This document shows positions 39,101 to 54,225 of a stretch of DNA of 64,000 nucleotides, one piece after another. The stretch is from NCBI GenBank assembly GCA_013397845.1, contig VZTG01003728.1, forward strand, positions 506,752-570,751, in the 5' to 3' direction. The position numbers and the translations under genes were made by a program. This stretch comes from Melanocharis versteri (taxonomy: Eukaryota; Chordata; Aves; Passeriformes; Melanocharitidae). Position 1 is the first letter of the stretch; every line of letters starts with the position of its first letter. The notes under the pieces are model-generated. The model was given only the letters and a program-made list of their open reading frames with translations, had not been told where the DNA came from and did no database searches.

Positions 39101-42100
39101 ACTATTCAAAAGCCTGCCAATCTTACAAAGAATAAAACTTGTTCAGCTACAAACTTTTCATTTTATAACTTTCACAGTGCACTCAATGCAAGAGTAGGAC
39201 TTAACTTTGGACCTTAAAGGACACAAGCTAAAGCCCTCAAGCAGAAGATGTAACATAAAGCCTTTGTGAAGGGTACAACCAGCACAAATTCTTAGAGTGC
39301 ACATGACAAATTCAAATCATCTAGCACCTAACATTCTGTTGCTAAAAAGAAGTCTTAGTCTTCATTCTACAGATAAACCTTCAAAAGTAATAAAATTTAA
39401 CTGATGGAGACAACCTGAAAGAAAAACTCAGCGATGCGAGCTCTGTCCTGCTTAAGCCTGAGTGGCGTCTTAGCTCTGAAGTCCATCACTGTCAAATTTA
39501 GTCATTTAACCATGATCATTCAGTGGATACATGGGGTATGAAACAGACTTGGGAACTGGAGAGGCTGCTGGGATGAAAATGCAGAGAAAAGCTGGAAGGT
39601 GTGTCAAAAAACTACTACCAAATGCAGAAATAAAAAATGTCTTAATACATAGTATGAAGATACATGGCATATACTTTGTATTTGTGGCCAAAACAGTGCT
39701 GATAGCACACCTGTATTTTGGCCATTGCTTCATTCCTTGGAATGCTTCCTTTCCTATTTCAAACAGGCTGGGACTGGGCTTGAGGTTGGGAGTTGATAGA
39801 GCCAAGACAGGTGACCCATACCACTGAGTGTCACACTCAGCAACAAATGCTCAGAGAGATGAGGAGGAAGGGGTGAATGTATGTGGTCATATTTCTCTGT
39901 GCAAACAACCATTACATGTGCTGAAGCCCTGATTCCTAGGAAGCAGTGGGACATCTAACTGCTGATAGAAAGGAGTGAATAAAGTCCTCTTTTTGTTCTG
40001 CTTGCACACAGAGCTTTTAACTTCCTTGTTAAATTGTCACTGTCTTGATCCACGAGTGTTCTCACTTTCCTTCTATTTGCCCCCCTATTTGCAAGAGAGA
40101 GGAGTGAGCAAAGGGCTGGGTGGGTGGGTGTTTGGCAGCTGGCTGGGGTCAGCTTATCACAGCCCTGAAGGTACTGAGCAGATATTACCCAGTGTTTAAT
40201 TATTCTTCCAAAGACTGTATCTTGTAAGGAATAAAGAGGCATACATAAATAATTTTATTTAAAAACAAAAAAATCAAACAAAAACCAAGTCACTTGTTCC
40301 ATAGTGGTGGAGGATAATTGTACAATAAAAAATATAAGAAACCATTACAATACTAAATTAAATTTTGCATACAAGTTTTAAATAGTTCTTCAGTCTTCTA
40401 TCACAGTTCATTCACACTGCTCCTTACACTACTGTATGTAAACTTTGAATTTCAACAGTTATTTTTTCAATGCCAGAAGAGACCAATTCATATCAAGTGC
40501 TTTAAAACATTATGTAAAAAGATCTTGTCAAAAGCCCAAACCAATTCCTTATGTAATAAAACCCAGTGAAATCTTACTTCTATGATTTTTATAAAACCTG
40601 TCACCATAAGCCCCCCAAACTAAGAGGAAGGAAATTAGTGATAGATAACATTGAAAAGAAGACTATGAACTTGTCCCTAGGTCATTACTACATACACTGC
40701 TTTCACTAGTTCAACCTGTGCTCTTCCTGGCACCAAATCCAGCCACTAAGATACTCCTGAGATTGCAAAGATAACACATCAACATAGAATCTAATAAATT
40801 AATACCAAAATATTCTGCCTGCCTTATCTCTGGGTGTTGTAGATTTCCAATGTCTGGTGACTTTCCGAGTACCCAAATGCAGTACAAACAAAAACTTAAA
40901 TCAAATAGTGTAAACAGTACATCTCTGCCTTGGTAGCAATGACACCTTGAAAAGAAAGGACCTCAGACATTGCCCTTGACAAAGAATATAACTTTGTTCT
41001 CATTTTTCACAAAAAGAACATTTAATTTTCTGTGTTTACAACAAAAGCACATAATCTGACAATCTAAATGATACAGTTTTCTAGGTTTGTATTTCAAAAG
41101 GACAATCTTTCAGAAGTTTAAAAGGTATACACACTAACATCAAACAGACACTGGTGTCTCATTTTTCTCTTTACACTCATTTATAGAACAGATACCATCA
41201 TTTAGCTCTTGACTTGTATCAAATGAGATTACTTTATAATGGAAAAAATACTCTCAAATATTTTTTCATAAAATGTGTAGCTGTACACATCATAAGAATT
41301 GTTGTATGGCTATCTGATATAGTTCCTTGTGCTAGAGTTGCAATTCTTTTTAAGAATCCAAAGGTTAACAAGATTCTTAGAAGAACTATGACTCATCTCA
41401 GTTAAAAATTACAACAATTATTACAAGGCATAAAGAATCCAGGAAAAATCCTCAGAGAACACAGGCTCTTCCAGGTTTGAGTATAGCTGTTTTAGCTTCA
41501 GTTTTCAGTATAGCAAAACAAATGTATGTTACTATCGGAAACTACACTTACAGACCGCTACTGTTCAGTGTAAATTTGTTTTACTCACCTGACAAAGGTT
41601 ATTTGCCAATTAAAGCTTCAAATAAAATTATTTATTCCAAAGTGATTCGCAACAGTAACCCAGTGAACATTTAATCTCTTAAAACTTAAAATATATTACC
41701 TGAATTAGAGTCTTTTAAGCATTTCTGATAATACATATTTTTAGTTTCAGATTATACTGGTTTTTGAGCATACCGATTTATGAATATCAAAATCAGATAT
41801 TCCCTTATAACTTTCAAATACAGATAACAGCTCTGTGAAAGCATATATCATAATTTATAGCATAATCAATTAAAAGCTATTTTATCTGTAAAATGAAACT
41901 AAATTAATAATTCAGACTGCTCCACATTACCAAAATCAATGTAGCATCTTTTACTGCATCTGAGAAAAATACTACATAAAATTATGATTCAAATTGGAGA
42001 TGACTTGTGGTTGGCACCAGGCATATACTTATATACATACACATATACAAAAGAAAATTCTTGTGATTGAGTAAGATGATCACTCAACCAATATTTGGGT

Positions 42101-42372
42101 TTTTCATCATTTTCATCCCTTGAAATACCCCAGGATTCCTAGTGCTCTGATGATGTACCTACACTGTACTCAGTAGTTTCAAAGAAAATACCACCTGGAA
42201 AATGTGATATGCTTAGTTTTGCATCAGTTCAAACTTAAATTTGAATTAGCATACCCTGGTCTGCCAGCCTCACCACAGCACGTCATTGTTCTCACACCAG
42301 CCTTTAAAATCTTTTTCTCCAACTATAATCTCACTGAACTGTCTAACCATTGGTCTTCAGAGTAGAGCCACT

Positions 42373-42808
42373 GATGATCAGAGGGCTGGAGCACCTCTCA
42401 TCTGAGGAGAGTCTCAGAGAGTTGGGGTTGTTCAGCCTGGAGAAAAGAAGGCTCCAGGGAGACCTTATAGCACCTTCCAGCACCTGAGGGGACCTACAAG
42501 AAAGATGGGGAGGGACTTCTTATGAGACCATCCAGTGACAGGACGAGGAGGAACGGCTTTAAAACGAAAGACGGTCAATTTAGATCAGATATTTGGCAGA
42601 AATTGTTTACTATGGGGGAAATGAGGCACTGGCACAGGTTGCCCAGAAATGCTGTGGTTGTCCCGTCCCTGGAAGTGTTCAAGGCCAGGTTGGATGGGGT
42701 TCTGAGCAATCTGGTCTAATGGAAAGTGCCCTGCCAATGGCAGTGAGTTTGGAGATATATGGTTTTTAAGGTCTTTTCTAAACCAAACCATTCTGATTTT
42801 ATGATTTC
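42373..42808 (+). mobile_element. CR1 LINE 3' fragment, plus strand
   Basis: It contains CTGGAGCACCTCTCATC, GTTGTTCAGCCTGGAGAA, CCAGTGACAGGACGAGGAGG, GGCACAGGTTGCCCAGAAA, GTGTTCAAGGCCAGGTTGG and a TTTTATGATT terminus. The frame is open for 65 codons at 42522-42719 (HWHRLPRNAVVVPSLEVFK). It is a 5'-truncated old copy. Confidence 0.88.
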
Positions 42809-45800
42809 CAGAATACATTCTCTTTTTCAGAGAGTATTTTTAATTTTCCGAAATTCTGACATGACACTAAAAATTTTCTACAGAGATAAAATTAAAATGC
42901 CACTGACTCTTAAGACCTTTAAGTTCTCTGAAACATAGCTGGGCAATTTTTTTGCCATCAAATGATAAAAATATAGTCAGTTTTGCAATTTCAGTTCAGT
43001 TTGAAAAATGTTTATAGAGAGTAGTTAATTCTGTAGTTAATATGCTTATGATGTACCGTCATGTCCACTCAAACCAAATCCAGTAAAAAGCAAGGAGCCC
43101 AAAAAGAGAGTGAAAAAGTGTCTTTCCTAGAATAAATGGAGGACTAAGTTCAGTCTCATAGTACATCTTCAGACTCTGATTATCCAATATTATCAGCACG
43201 CAGGTCGCCCAGGCACAACTGCTAGGTAGGATGTTCCTTTTCATTGTTCTTGCACCACTGAGTGTAAATTAAAATGTATCCCTCCCAAATATTTTAGAAT
43301 CTTAGGAAACACTGGATTCACCAGATACATAGTTTGCATTGTACTTTTGCCATGTGTTACCATACCCATTTTTTAACCCAAGAATATGTTCAGTGCCTTG
43401 TGGAAAGAGGGCAATTGCATGACTAGATGAGCAGGCTGTTCATAGTGCCTAAGAAGAGCTCTCTGAAGTGATCACTGTTAAATACTTTTCATTACGGAAG
43501 TGGAATAGACAGCTGGAACTGGGGGTTTCAAAATTTAAAAAAATAAATACTTGTACTAATAGCTTTTATAAATTACCTCCATAAATAGTACTATATAGGT
43601 GCTTAAACTGATCTTAATTAAATAAGAATCAACACATTTTTCCACAATACTGGTTTTCCCTATCCCAGTGCTCCCCTATCCCTCCTCCCTATCTCCATGA
43701 TATTTTAAGATTTCTTACATAACATGGGAGGAAATTTACTTTCAGAGTTTTGAAATTTTAAAATAATGTTTCAGACTCTGTTGCAGAAAAAGTAGTCCTC
43801 AACACCACCCCCACCCAATAATCCCTATCATGTCCATGAAATGATAGGAATTACTGTATAAAAATGCTACAGAGACAAAATACAAACTCCCTGACCACAG
43901 AGCAAAGCAATGTATCACTGTATATGCTATATGATTTAAGCATGGTTTGTTAAATACATTAAATATGCAAGCCTACAAAAGCTCAAAAGCAGATACGAAA
44001 GTCCATCTTCAAAATTTAGAGAGATAGAAGCTGGATCAATTTCAAATTCACATTATAAAGTCAGGGTTTCAATACACGATGATTATACTCTAGCCCTCAA
44101 CTTAATTCTGTTCACAGCAAATCAGTTCTGGATAATGTCTCATACACTTCCACTGAGAATAATTACATTTTTATGGCCATCATAAGAAACATCCATCAAA
44201 TGAAGATGATTTGCTGATAGGAAACAGTATGACTCCAAACAACCAAGGTTTTAACAAGAACATTTCCTATCAGGAATGTTAGGGTATGGAACAAACTAGA
44301 AGCAAAACCCAAAAGTATAAAGCCATGTTTTCATGTTCTGGTTCAGCTGATCTACCAGTGAACATTTGTTTACCTCCAATCATACAGTTCCAACTATATT
44401 CTTATGCTGGCTACAGCAAACTGGTAAACCCAACTCAATCTGATGTAGTAGAAAAAGCAACAGAGAAGTATTTAGTTTTAGGGTTTTTTTCCTCTCTGAA
44501 TCACGGCAACATGGGTCAGATGAGACAAGAGAAGCAGACAGTTCCAGCCAGAATTCCATGGGGGTTCCTTTCCATCCACTTTAACATGAAACCACCACCT
44601 ACGCTGCCTACTCACACTATCATTTAAACTAAAAATGTAATCAGATACCGGCACATTTTGGCACTGCCGTGTGGTTCTGATTGTGCTGGTATTTTGAACA
44701 AAGAACTGTGCAAGTTTCCTAGAATGTAATTCATAAAACTAAATTGCTATAGCATATCAGTGAGATGGTGAGTCATATACCTTTCATTGATGTTCATGCT
44801 TGACAAAAGCAAAACATAATTCCTGGAAATTTCTGGTTCAGTCACAAACACCCTGTGCCCATCCACCATTCTGACAGGCTGGTGTTGTTCGGACAGTCTG
44901 AAAGAATCACTAGTAGGAACCCCATAGAAGGGAACATGATGCAGCAAAATACAATTATACCTTTTGTTCTTTCTTGTGCCAAAATTCTAGCTTGGTTAGT
45001 AAGTTGTCAAAAGGACGACCCTGTAAAGTAGCAGGGATCTTGAACTCCTAGTGAGCTTCCACAAGAATGTGTCATAGAAGATGCATCTTGCACCAACAAG
45101 CTCTAAATCAGGAAAGGTGAGCTATTGGCATTGATAAGAAGTTTGCGCTTCAGCACAAATTTTTGTTGAAACGAAATTTAAACACAGCACTGTTTTGTTT
45201 CTGGATAAATTTGACACTAACCACAAAAATTTCATAAACATAAACATCCTACACTAAATTAGGGGGGCAGTGTCCTTAGAAAAATTCCTTAGATCAGATG
45301 AAAAAACAGGTGAAGTTCTTGTGCAAACTATGGAATGCCTGCACTTTGTTTTTCACTAGCATGTCTTAACTTCTTTCTTAAAAGGAAAAAAATAGAGCTA
45401 AATGAATAAAAGAAACTCTCCATCCTGTGTGTTCCACATACACCCACAGGTTCCTGGTCTATTACTTTAACATCCAAATATAAGTACAAGTTGGTGGGCA
45501 CCACTCTGTTTTCTACTTAGATTTCACTTGTGTAAGTAGTCATAGCCTACAGTGAGCTTGCTCTATTTCACCCCACTCCCTCTTCTTTTTTAGTCCAGCT
45601 TCAAAACAAAGTAGAAGCAGGGAAGGTACATGCATTTGCACTCAAGCTCCACTACTTTTTGTTGTTCTTCCACCTTCAGCTGCAGTCCTATGCACCATAG
45701 CAGGAGCATGACAAGAGACAGCTAAAGAAAAAAACCTGAATTTATTTTCTTAGGCAAAGTGGTCTCACTCTTGGATTCTAGATGCACAGTTTGTCAATAA

Positions 45801-48800
45801 ACTTCCAACCAGCTCTGTCTGTGCCAGGCCTCTTCCTTCTCCACACATAAAGGACTGCTTACAAACAAGAATGGGACATAAAGGAGTGCAGACAGTGATG
45901 TGAGCTACGTTTGGGCAATACTTCATTAGGTGAGCGGTTTTGCTACAGAGGTTTCTATACCCATGGCACTAAAAGGTAACATTTTAGTTCACATTCCATA
46001 CACCATGTATATGGCTAGGAAAATACTGACAAAGTTTTTTTATGGTATCCATTTTGAGTTATAAGGATTGTTTTCTTCTGCTGTGCTCAAAATACCATTT
46101 TCTGCCTGTTTCTCCTGAAGAACTACTGGAACAATTGAACGCTATGTACAATTAATGATGATAAAAAGCACACTGCATACGAAAGTAGAGCAAGTCTGCT
46201 CCCACAGAACATGCACAACCATATTTGAAAAATGACAAAAGATTGATGGAAGACAAGCTGAAAAATATCCCAACTTATTTTAAAGTTCAAATAAGAAACT
46301 GAAGATAAGACACTGAGAAAACACAAGAGAATTCAAAAAAGCAGCTGCAGTGGTCCAAAGCCTTTTGGTATGGTGTCATGTACAGCACACGGAAGGGCAA
46401 AAAAGGCAAACTGCTGCCAAGAACACAGGTAGAATATTAGGTAGAGAAACTCAGGGCAGATAAACAGATACTGTGAATATCATCTAATCAGATCACTGGT
46501 TGTATTAAGATTCAAAATGCCAAATGAAATCTGTCATAGAAACAAGAGAACGTATTTTTGTAGCTGTAAGTGATGAAATAGTGGTACAGATAAAGAGAAA
46601 CAGAGAATTCATATAATGTTCTGCTAGAGACAATAAGATGTTCACTGCTGCTGCCCCTAACAAGTTTTTATGTAAGTTCAATCTAGAGAAATTGCAGAGA
46701 ACAACTGGGAGCCCATCTCAGCACTCTGGCTGAGCAACTACATTCTACTGCATCTTTCCATTAAAAAGTAAGATTATATTATACTAATAGTGGCTCAAGT
46801 TAAGCCAAAGAGATCCTCAAAACATTCTGTCCCCACTGTGTTGGGTCACATACTGTACTTTGCCGCATTAATCCCAAAAATTCAGTACTGCTCACACATT
46901 TGTATTAAAACAGTTTCAATGCACTAGTCAATGTTACATTTATACTCAAGGTAAAGGGAATTGGGTTACTTTTAGAAGAAAAGGAATCCAAAAGACACAC
47001 ATCCACATAGTAGTTAATACCATTCTAAATATGGATTCCATAGATTAACAGAGTTCAAGCCAGAAAGATTAATCTAGTAGTAATTCTAATACATTATTTA
47101 TATCCTCATAATACAGCTTACTTTTAGAAACCAGATTGGTCTCTTGTGCTGTGCTGCAGATGGAAACAGTAGCATATTGTCACAGCAACTACAAAATTGG
47201 GTGTTCTGCCTTTCAGTTTAGTGGTTCCCTGATGAAGAGAATTGATCATCTCACAGAATTTTTTCTGTTCAGCATTTTTTCTAATGCATAAACCCCAAAT
47301 TCAGTTTGCTAATACACCAAAAGCTGTATTCCTCTCTACTGTAACATAATTAAATACTCAATTCAATCTGGATTTTGGACCTACCTCAATAAAAGCACTA
47401 CTTAGCAGTACAAGCTGTGTCATTATGCAGCCAAGAGGAACTATCAGGTCTGTCCATGTCTACTCTTTAAACAACCTCTTCACATTATTTTTTTACAGCC
47501 TTGTCTGTACTGTAGAAAGTGAGATGGAGCACCAAACCCACTTCATGTGCTTTGCTGGAAAAATGCAAATAACTAAAACCATACACAATTGTCCATATGC
47601 GATGCTCCCTTCTTCTCTTTGCTATTCTAGAATCCTATTTTCCAATACTGTCAATAAAACAAACAAGTAGTTCTCTAAGCCACAGTTAAGTATATTTGAT
47701 ATGCATCAGACCAGAGGAATGAAAGCAAATTAATCTGACTGAAGAAGAGCAGGTCCTATGCAGGAGGATGTTGCTTCTGGATGTGCCAGTGCTGATTGGT
47801 CTGCTGCAGTGGGGCTTGGTTTCTACAGATTTTTGCCTTGTGACTTGTATCTTTTCCTATTACAAAGTTCCTGTACAGCATTTCACATAAAGCATTTAGG
47901 AATCTCCTATGTATACCTAATTTCCTAACGTTTCCTAAATATTAGCAGTTATCTGAATAAAACTTACCAAACAATAAACTGTAGCTGGAATGAAAAAAGA
48001 GGGCAGAAAACACTGAGGAAACACACAAAAAGGAAGATTGTTAATTTTTTCCCATACAAATGATGAGCACAGTTTTTAGCTTTTTCCAGAAGAATGACTG
48101 GCATGCAGTTTTTTACATTTTTCCAATAATCACAGGTGTAATGTTTCATGCTATACATATTTGTTTGTTGTTTTTTCAACAAACATTTTGCTACATCTAA
48201 TTGGAACACAGTTCCAAAGACATCTATTCTTTCCAATTCAGGGAGCCCACTGAATGTAACACTCCACATTGCCTGGTTTCTTTCATTATTCAATGTATTT
48301 TAGTTCCTTCACCATGCCTGACCTTTTTGATGTTTTAATGAATGTTCTTTGCTCTGTTTCTTATTAATTAAATAAGTTTCCATGACTTATTTTCTTAATC
48401 TGTAGACTGCTTGGCTTGAAAACTAGTATGACAAGAAAAACAGTGGGGTAAGCAGACAGATAGAGTTTTGCTTTTCTAGTAAAGAGTATTTCAGAGTTGC
48501 ACTATAATTCTAGCTCTCCTCTTCCTGAGACATACTAATTTTAATCTGAAAATGGAAACTGAGATATTCTAGATGACATCTATTTTTGATTTTCTAATTT
48601 TACTTTTTTAAAAGTCCCTAGAAATTCTTGTTTCTTACACTTTTTTGGTGTGTGTGTGTTTGTTTTTGTCTAGTTGGGGTTTTTTGGTTAGTTTTTTCTC
48701 CATTTTCTATACATCTTTTACCAAAACATGAATTAAAATTTTTGCATTTATAGAAGAAAGTGAGACTCATCTTTCTTTACCAGTTGCTTCCTCTCATTTT

Positions 48801-50295
48801 CCCTTAGGTAAAATCTCATTTTAGTTCCCAAGCTGCTAGCTAATTATTTTCAATTTGCTTCAGAATCTTAGCAGTGCACTTTAGCAAAAAGTCTAAATCC
48901 AAAGCAAAACTCAAAATAGCTTTTAAAAGCTATTGAACAAAATACAAGTGAAAGAAATAATGCCATTACAGTTGGGAGAAGCATCAAATTATTTATTTAG
49001 TTGAGTGTTCATAATGTCAAATATTTATTTGATTGTATATACTTCTACTAATCATACGAGATTGATTAGTCTAAGTAGTGCAAGCTCTCCTTACACTGTA
49101 GACAGAAGAAAATGAGATATACAAAATACGAAAATAACATCTTTTCAACTTTTTGACCTATAAATATTAGGATTTGATTAATATTTTGTCGAAGTTTTGG
49201 ATTTTTTTTATAAAGAGTACAGGGAGAAAGCCTTGTCTAATGAATAAGTTTCTTCAGACTGGTAGCATTCTCAAAAATGTAAGATCATTAATGAATCAAG
49301 ACATTTAATTTCTTCGTTTTCAATATGTCCAAATGTTTTCTTGCTCACACTCCAATCTCCAGCCTTTAGAAACAACACATTCTATCTCCTAATGCTCAAA
49401 TGAAAGGTAAAATAACTTCAAATAGAAACCCAATTACAAATTACTAATAAGCTGAACTGACAAATTTCTAGCATTGCCACATAAAGCAGATATACTCTTG
49501 AAAGCAAATTAAAAGAGAAAGAAACCCCCTCCTCCACATTCCATCCCCCATAATTCTAAATTGTGTTAAATGTGAAGCATGTTTAGCTAAATCATCTATA
49601 AAGTAAACCATTCCCTTCTGATGTGTAATCATTATAACTTAGCTGTTGACAGAAAGCATTAGAGGATCACATGGTATCAGAAAAAGCACTGTTCCAAGTA
49701 AAATCTTGCAATAACTAGCTTTAAAAAATGATGTTGTCACAGCTTTACAGACATAAAGGTGTTACATCATTGCATAGAAAACTTTTTTTTTATCTAACTT
49801 GTTGGTATAAACTTGTTTTTTGGATGTTACAAAGACATTCTTATGCCCAAAAGGCTGCCAGCTTCTTCAGATGTAACAATAGGTGCTATCTTTCCTTTCT
49901 TCTGAATTCTTTCCTTAATTCTGAAATGCTGTTACCATATAACATCTCTTCAGTATTTTGCAGTACTATATAAAACAATTCCTTTCACTAATTTGTTACT
50001 TTAACTTTTCCATTTCCTACTAGAATAATTGATTGCTTATCAACTGCAGAAACAGCCTGTATGAAATCTGATCTGTTCTATTAGTGTGATGTCTTTTGGA
50101 TGTGTACAGTGACTTTTTCTCAGTGACTGCCAGCATAATGAAAGAAATGTAAAGAAAAAAATTATTTTCAGATAGCATTATTTTCTCCCAAAAGCAGATA
50201 TGAGGAAAAAAAATGCTTTGGAGTTGAATGCCATTAAAGCTAATAGGAGGTAGTGGATTAAAAACATTCATAGATACATTGACTGCTACAAAGCA

Positions 50296-50462
50296 TGAAG
50301 AAATAGTTGTGGTTTCCTCATCCCTGGAAGTGTTCAGGGCCAGGCTGGATGGGATTTGAGCAACATGGTCTACTGGAAGGAAGACAGAGGGGCAGAGGGG
50401 TGAAAATGAGATGATCTTTAAGGTCCCTTCCAATCCAAACCATTCTATAATTCTAATTCTAT
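50296..50462 (+). mobile_element. CR1 LINE 3' terminus, plus strand
   Basis: It shows TCCCTGGAAGTGTTCAGGGC, GATGATCTTTAAGGTCCC, CAAACCATTCTATAATTC and a terminal TTCTATTA-type repeat. It is a short, 5'-truncated copy with a purine-rich insertion in the middle (GGAAGACAGAGGGGCAGAGG). Confidence 0.85.
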
Positions 50463-50710
50463 TAAATAGTAGAGAACTTTAATTCTCCCAGATGTTAGGC
50501 TTTTTTTTCCTAAAAAAAAAAAAAATTAATTTGAAGAACCAAGTCCTGCACTCAAATCTCCACACAAGCCACATTTAATTTACCTCAGTTATATGTATTC
50601 AGAGAGTTTAATAGCCCAAAAACTAATCAGAAATACAAAATTTACTCAAACTCTTAGTCACTGAGAATGAGTCAGTAACAATTCGCAGAAATGAAGAACT
50701 AGGAGCACAA

Positions 50711-50726
50711 TTTTTTTTTTTTTTTT
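50711..50726 (+). repeat. T16 homopolymer
   Basis: A run of 16 T bases in intronic AT-rich DNA, with no retroposed body recognised next to it. Confidence 0.95.
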
Positions 50727-53700
50727 GTAAAATTCTATCTTAAATTCTCTCCTCACTCTGTATTTGACGTTGTTCTTCTGGTTATACACAGTAAAACACG
50801 TAATATGAAAGTACTCCTGTATTATTGTTCTTACCACTGTTGAACTTTGATTTTCATCTGCCACAAAGCATCTTATATAACTGCAATTTAGTGTGCTCTT
50901 CACTCTCTCTATGTAATAGGAATCCCTGCTGAAATTACGGGATTCACCTAACTGCACAATACTGCAACCTACCTCCGTGAACAGGTCATTGTCTTTCTCA
51001 GCCGAGAGACTGCAAATGTCATAAATTCTTATGATCTAAGTTGTCAGTGAGCTTCTAGAAAAACTAAAATAATAGTTTCTAAACCTTACAGTTTATAAAA
51101 GAAAAAAAGCATACAGTATTTCTATGGTTTCAGGCTGATCATCAGTATTTTCTTGGAATAACAGTCAATATAGCCTTGGAATGGCAGCAAAGATTCCATG
51201 GTTATCTATTGAAAAAACACACTTTTTAATTTTTTTTTTTAGACAGTCAGCAATAAAATACGTAATTAATTTCATACTTTCTTTAGTAGTTTTCATCCAG
51301 CAAAATACAATGCCTGTGAGGATAGATTAGGACCTTATTTGTGGCATGGGACATCACCCCAGGTATTGACCCTTTTGTTGTCAGAAGAACAACACAGTAC
51401 CAAGGATGCAGGAAAAGCACAAATATGTCAGTGAACACTGTTGCCTCTTCTTAGCACACTAACCACCAAGGCTGGCCTGGCACAATGCGTAGCAGATGAT
51501 TCCCTCCCTCTTTTGCAAGATGAGCACATAATGCGTAGCAGCTCATGAAATTCCACTCTGCTGAGATCATTCTATAATACGTATATATACTAAAAGCATT
51601 TTATAGACAAGCAGCTTAATAGCATATATTTCATTTAAATGAAGGAATAAATTCACAGCACAGCCAGCTATTCTGGCCTTCATTAGAGCCACTATGACAG
51701 TGCAGCTACACTATATTCTAGTCTAAATAATCTAGCTTCAGGATGATCATAAAATATATTAAAGTACATACAGATACACTCAGACAACCCTGATATACTG
51801 TTTTTATCCAGTAGCATCCCGAGGAACTTTCCCTCCTTTCCAACACAAGTGTTGTTTACAGCACAACTCATAACCTAATACAAGCAAAGGTTCTTCCTGC
51901 AAATTTGCAAAGTTATCTATTCCACTGGTTATTATTAACACCAAATTGTGTAGAAGACATGTCAAACAGTAAAAGAGGTCACCTCAGAAAATACCCTCAA
52001 AAGCTGTAATCACAAATAATGGCATAAAAAGACTGTGGCTGAAAGTAACTAAAACTCTAAAACGTTGAAGTTTAAATGCTTGCAACAGGAGGTTCAGGTG
52101 CACCGCAGAAAAGAGTAGCTTTTACATGCTACTTTACTCAGATACAATTTCCACAGAAATCACAACTGCAGTTTTACGAAGGTAGGTCATGTATTTGGGC
52201 ATGAATACATCATTCTTAACACCTCCTTCTTAATCCAGTTACAATCAGTGACAGAATGAATGTACTAATAACAAAGTCACCATTTAGCAACAATGGTCAC
52301 AATCAGAGCAAAAGCAAAGAGAAACTTTGGCTCAGCATGCCCGAAATTTCCCCCCTCCTTTCATCAGGAAGTTAAAAAAGACACTGCTTCATGTACCCAC
52401 ATAGCCCTGTAATGCTGCATTGCTGCTGTAGGAGCAGCCACTAGCTCAGCACTGAACTTGAAAGGCATCAGGGCTGAGGCTAGCCATGACTGCTGTGGCC
52501 GACTCTCCTTGCCCTGCCTGCTGCTTGACTTTACTTTGTTTAGCTGTGACAGCAGTTTCTCTAGCTGACCAGATGTTTGCAGCTAATTTGTTTTACTTTT
52601 CCTATCTTTCGATGGTACAACAACCAACAGCAGTTATTCCATGTATAGAGATAGTTGCATTGCTAATATAATGACGTAGTGTAAAGAAATGCAGGGCTGC
52701 TAACAATAGCAGAGGTCTTGAGAAATGGAGACCCAAGACACGATATGGAGGAGTACATGCATGGGAACACACTGGGGCTGGCACTGCAGACTAAAACAGC
52801 TATGAGAAACTTCCAAGAGGTCTGTTAAAGAAATGCAGACTTGGCCCTGCACAGAATTGGTTTTAAGGATAACAAACAGAAAATAGTAACTGTATCTTAC
52901 ATACATAAAAGGCACCACATAAGGTTCTTTGGATGTGGCATGCAGCTGCAGATCAGTGAAGAGAAAGCAAAGGTACAAAAGTGTGTTACCGAACACACAA
53001 AAATGACCACATATAGATTCTGGGGTAAATAAAAAGAAACCATCAACATGAACTTCATTTTATACTCAGTGAAGGACTTTAAACATAAGAGCTTCCCCTT
53101 TTGCCCTGTATTTCCTCTTTCCTTATTTTAAGTGACTTCTCCAGGTCCTCATATTTCCCTAACAAAGCTCTCAATTGAAACTGCGTAGGTACTGCTCGCC
53201 TACTCTAGCTGTGATTTCATTTCACTTCCTTCTCATCCTGCTTTACTTTAGTGCCAACACTAAATAATGATTTTAGCCCTGCAGCAGCCAGCTGAGAGAT
53301 CCACTGAGAATAAATCTTGTTATGAGTATCATCACAGAAAGAGTGAATGAAATCCAGGTACATAAATACATAACTGGACATCTGAAGGATTTACAATTTC
53401 AATAAAAACATGGCAGTGCAAGAAAAAGAACTGTAAACCAATGCGCTCCTAAAAAAGAGACTTGCAGAGATGAAGCGAACTTCAGTCACAAGTTAAACCT
53501 TTAAAGCCTAGCACGTTCACTACAAGACTGTCAGTTGCTAGAAGATATCAGTATGAACTTGAAAACTCATGGCTGTGGAGTGAGATAACAGCACCCGACA
53601 GTGTGGATAAACAACACTGTATCTCACCCACCTGTTTATCCGGAGCTCCGATTAACACCCAGAGCACGAAAAGCAAACTGACTTCTTGGAAACTGACCAC

Positions 53701-54186
53701 TAGCCATCTTTGTCAGATAAAACATTGATGTTTTCAAAAAGATACAAAAGAACCAGTGAAGTGTCATTAAGAAATGAAGTAAAACTGCCAATATTTTTCC
53801 CTAAGAACCAGGATACTTTCCAAGAGGATACTGCAGTTTTGAAGCTGACTACAGAGCCTTCCTTTATGCAAAATGATTGTGAGAAAAAATGCAATATAGC
53901 TGGAGAAGTCACAAATGGTATTTTTCTGAGATCTTCCACAAAATTATTACCAGCTTCCTCATTAGCAAGCAATGTAAACATATAAGATACAAGCAAAATA
54001 GAATTTATAAAATAAATACTTCATCTGCTTAGCTACAGCAACTATAACAAGAATCATTACTAACATTGGCAATTCCTAGACTTCAGTAGCTATTATCATA
54101 CCCTAACGATTTACATAATTAACACATGCTAAGACTATAATCATTCCCTAACAGAAGCCTAAGAATCCCCCATGAACACAGATGTG

Positions 54187-54225
54187 CACACACACACACA
54201 GACACACAGACACAGACACACACAA
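54187..54225 (+). repeat. (CA)n microsatellite with CAGA interruptions
   Basis: A CA-dinucleotide array is broken by three CAGA units. It is an ordinary intronic microsatellite, likely length-polymorphic. Confidence 0.9.

Noticed and set aside
39506..39827. Overlapping frames of 98-99 codons on both strands
   Set aside because: No homology, start context or splice structure; mirrored openness is typical of low stop density by chance.
48648..48661. Short (GT)n run in T-rich DNA
   Set aside because: Too short to list as a meaningful microsatellite.
50020..50433. 137-codon minus-strand open frame
   Set aside because: It overlaps a CR1 3' terminus on the opposite strand and resembles no protein; it is a chance frame.
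51484..51541. Repeated 12-mer AATGCGTAGCAG
   Set aside because: Only two copies 46 bp apart with no further structure; not enough to call an element.
53700..53996. Overlapping open frames of over 90 codons on both strands
   Set aside because: There is no splice signal, family resemblance or codon bias; open length alone in this intron is within chance for the many frames scanned.
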